From positions 1 through 14,633 of the forward strand of contig JAUWGI010000008.1 in NCBI GenBank assembly GCA_030606505.1: DNA of 14,633 nt, written 5' to 3'. The stretch comes from Deltaproteobacteria bacterium (lineage in GTDB: Bacteria > Chloroflexota > Dehalococcoidia > Dehalococcoidales > BS750m-G39). Shown one piece after another: positions 13,648 through 14,633 of this stretch (positions are counted from its first letter, which is position 1; the number at the start of each line of letters is the position of its first letter). The notes beneath the pieces were generated by a model. The model was not told where the DNA came from and searched no databases. It worked only from the letters and a program-made list of their open reading frames with translations. Position numbers and translations under genes: made by a program.

Positions 13648-14358
13648 TCAGTATGCTCTCATTCTGGCTACAACAAAGAGGATGATTATCCCCAGCAAAA
13701 CCACGCCGCCAATTACCACCCACAGGACAGGCCAGCTGGCCGGCTCATCTGGAGGAGGTGGCGGCAATAACGGTGCTGGCTCGGTTGACTCAGGGGGCGG
13801 GGTGGTAGCCTCGGGTGATGAGTTGGCTGCCGGGGGTGGGGTGCTGGCTTGCAAGACTTCAGTGGCTATACTCACCGAGCCCTCCATCCACGTTGCCTCT
13901 ATCTCGCCAGCAGCGACATTGCTTATCACTCCGTTGGACGGGTCTACCAGGCTACTGTCACCCTCAGAGCCGATGACGTGAAAATGCAGCTCAGCCAGAT
14001 ATCCCGAGCCACTTGCCCCGGTTAAGCCAGGAACATTCTGAATAATCCGGTATGTCCCGGCAGCAACCTCATTATAGAGGTCAACCGGTATCTCAGTTGA
14101 ACCTATCAGCCCCGAGGTGACAGTATCCAGCCGCAACACCAAGGGATCAAAGGTAACATCATAGTTACAGGCATCAAAGTCAATCACCTCACTGATACTG
14201 ATACAGGCGGTAAAGTCGCTATCGGGGACCACCCCGGCAGGGGCATTAATGTTAACGGTAACCCCTGATGTTGCCGCCACCGGTGGCACTGCCCCACCAA
14301 CTAGAAGCAGTGCCACCACAACGGCTATTAGGCTAAAGGCTCTTATTATTCTTTTCAT
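13648..14358 (-). CDS. Membrane-anchored cohesin-domain protein
   Basis: 236 residues. Residues 1-29 are a signal peptide ending VAA-T (MKRIIRAF, hydrophobic core, likely AxA-type cleavage). Residues of about 32-166 form one cohesin domain: VTVNINAPAGVVPDSDFTA, then CNYDVTFDPLVLRLDTVTSG (64-83), ASGSGYLAELHFHVIG (115-130), and a last strand GEIEATWMEGSVSIATE, the usual jelly-roll order. Residues 170-207 are a Pro/Ser/Glu-rich linker, 211-231 a transmembrane helix, and the end is a short basic tail (ARMRAY) that stops transfer. There is no sortase LPxTG or SLH repeat, so the cohesin would be displayed outside a single membrane. The ATG shares a base with the stop of the upstream dockerin gene (TAATG), so both are translated from one message. 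It probably acts as a surface receptor for the dockerin protein. Confidence 0.85.
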   Translation of the reverse strand: MKRIIRAFSLIAVVVALLLVGGAVPPVAATSGVTVNINAPAGVVPDSDFTACISISEVIDFDACNYDVTFDPLVLRLDTVTSGLIGSTEIPVDLYNEVAAGTYRIIQNVPGLTGASGSGYLAELHFHVIGSEGDSSLVDPSNGVISNVAAGEIEATWMEGSVSIATEVLQASTPPPAANSSPEATTPPPESTEPAPLLPPPPPDEPASWPVLWVVIGGVVLLGIIILFVVARMRAY

Positions 14359-14633
14359 TAATCCAGACCAGCTATTATCCTCTCTACCTTGGTAATATCC
14401 AAGGCGTTGACATTGCCATCACCATTGGCGTCAGCGCCAGGGGTCTCAGCATCCAGACCAGCTATTATCCTCTCCACCTTGGTGATATCCAGGGCGTTAA
14501 CGGCACCATCGCCATTGGCATCTCCCGGAATTACCGAGGTGACATTTACCGTATCCCCCACCCAGGTGGCGGTTATCTCCACAGCGAGATTATTGGAGAG
14601 CATGCCGTTGGAGAGAGTTATAGTGCTGCTGTC
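14358..14633 (-). CDS. C-terminal dockerin domain of a larger exported protein, 5' end outside window
   Basis: The frame is open to the right edge, so the gene begins beyond 14633; only the last 91 residues are visible. They comprise a short beta-rich stretch (about 30 residues, LAVEITATWVGDTVNVTSVI) and a type-I-like dockerin at the very C-terminus: two calcium-binding repeats, DANGDGAVNALDITKVERII and DANGDGNVNALDITKVERII, 30 residues apart and nearly identical. Each has the D-x-N-x-D-G-x-V-N-x-x-D calcium loop followed by the F-helix. The stop TAA overlaps the cohesin gene ATG by one base. The type of N-terminal module (enzyme, adhesin or polysaccharide binding) cannot be seen. Binding of this dockerin to the neighbouring cohesin is the obvious inference. 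Confidence 0.88.
   Translation of the reverse strand, partial: DSSTITLSNGMLSNNLAVEITATWVGDTVNVTSVIPGDANGDGAVNALDITKVERIIAGLDAETPGADANGDGNVNALDITKVERIIAGLD
14361..14526 (-). repeat. Tandem duplicated dockerin segment, 90-base period
   Basis: Two copies of a segment starting ATCCAGACCAGCTATTATCC on the plus strand begin at 14361 and 14451 and remain highly similar over about 75 bases. They encode the two dockerin repeats. Differences are mostly third-position (for example TCTCTACC against TCTCCACC), showing selection at the protein level or recent duplication. Confidence 0.85.

Noticed and set aside
13637..13981. Plus-strand frame after the lipoprotein, rich in Gly and Ser
   Set aside because: It is the antisense of the cohesin protein's Pro-rich linker and membrane span; the low-complexity Gly runs are the complement of proline codons.

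Overview
The window looks like a chromosomal segment of an uncultivated, probably anaerobic bacterium. My best guess is the Chloroflexota, class Dehalococcoidia or a relative. That guess rests on family resemblance of the encoded proteins, on the citramalate route to isoleucine, and on the mix of bacterial genes with genes of archaeal flavour (RtcB/archease, a methanogen-type thymidylate synthase homologue). It is an inference, not a database result. Most genes are moderately GC-rich. The first, partial gene is clearly AT-richer.

Layout. (1) 1-746, + strand: 3' part of a Mrr-like restriction endonuclease domain protein, followed by a hairpin-rich intergenic element. (2) 847-4197, + strand: a tight operon leuD-leuB-cimA plus a 51-residue membrane protein gene that overlaps the end of cimA. 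CimA makes citramalate; LeuD (with a LeuC not present here) and LeuB carry it to 2-oxobutyrate for isoleucine, and the same LeuCDB enzymes serve leucine synthesis. (3) 4288-7621, - strand: a VOC-fold protein, a cysteine synthase-like PLP enzyme, the RNA ligase RtcB and its activator archease. The last three read archease-rtcB-cysM as one unit from an extended -10 promoter. (4) 7622-7913: a divergent promoter region of 292 bases holding a composite palindromic repeat. (5) 7914-11565, + strand, behind a near-consensus sigma-70 promoter: two unrecognised soluble proteins, a radical SAM protein with an unusual Cx4Cx2C cluster motif, a divergent thymidylate synthase of the methanogen type, and a free-standing B3/B4 (PheRS editing-type) domain protein. 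The last two overlap by an ATGA. (6) 11656-13640, + strand: a zinc-containing sirtuin, then a lipoprotein with a degenerate metallopeptidase-like motif, overlapping by four bases. (7) 13648-14633, - strand: a membrane-anchored cohesin-domain protein, translationally coupled to the end of a gene whose product carries a C-terminal dockerin. This suggests a two-protein surface-display module.

The most notable parts are the cohesin/dockerin pair, the thymidylate synthase-like/B3-B4/radical SAM group with two unknown proteins, the LeuB cofactor-site change that predicts NADP use, the small membrane protein at the end of the isoleucine operon, and the separation of leuD from leuC by an AT-rich nuclease gene. 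No gene-free stretch exceeds 300 bases. I see no tRNA, rRNA, CRISPR array or insertion sequence.
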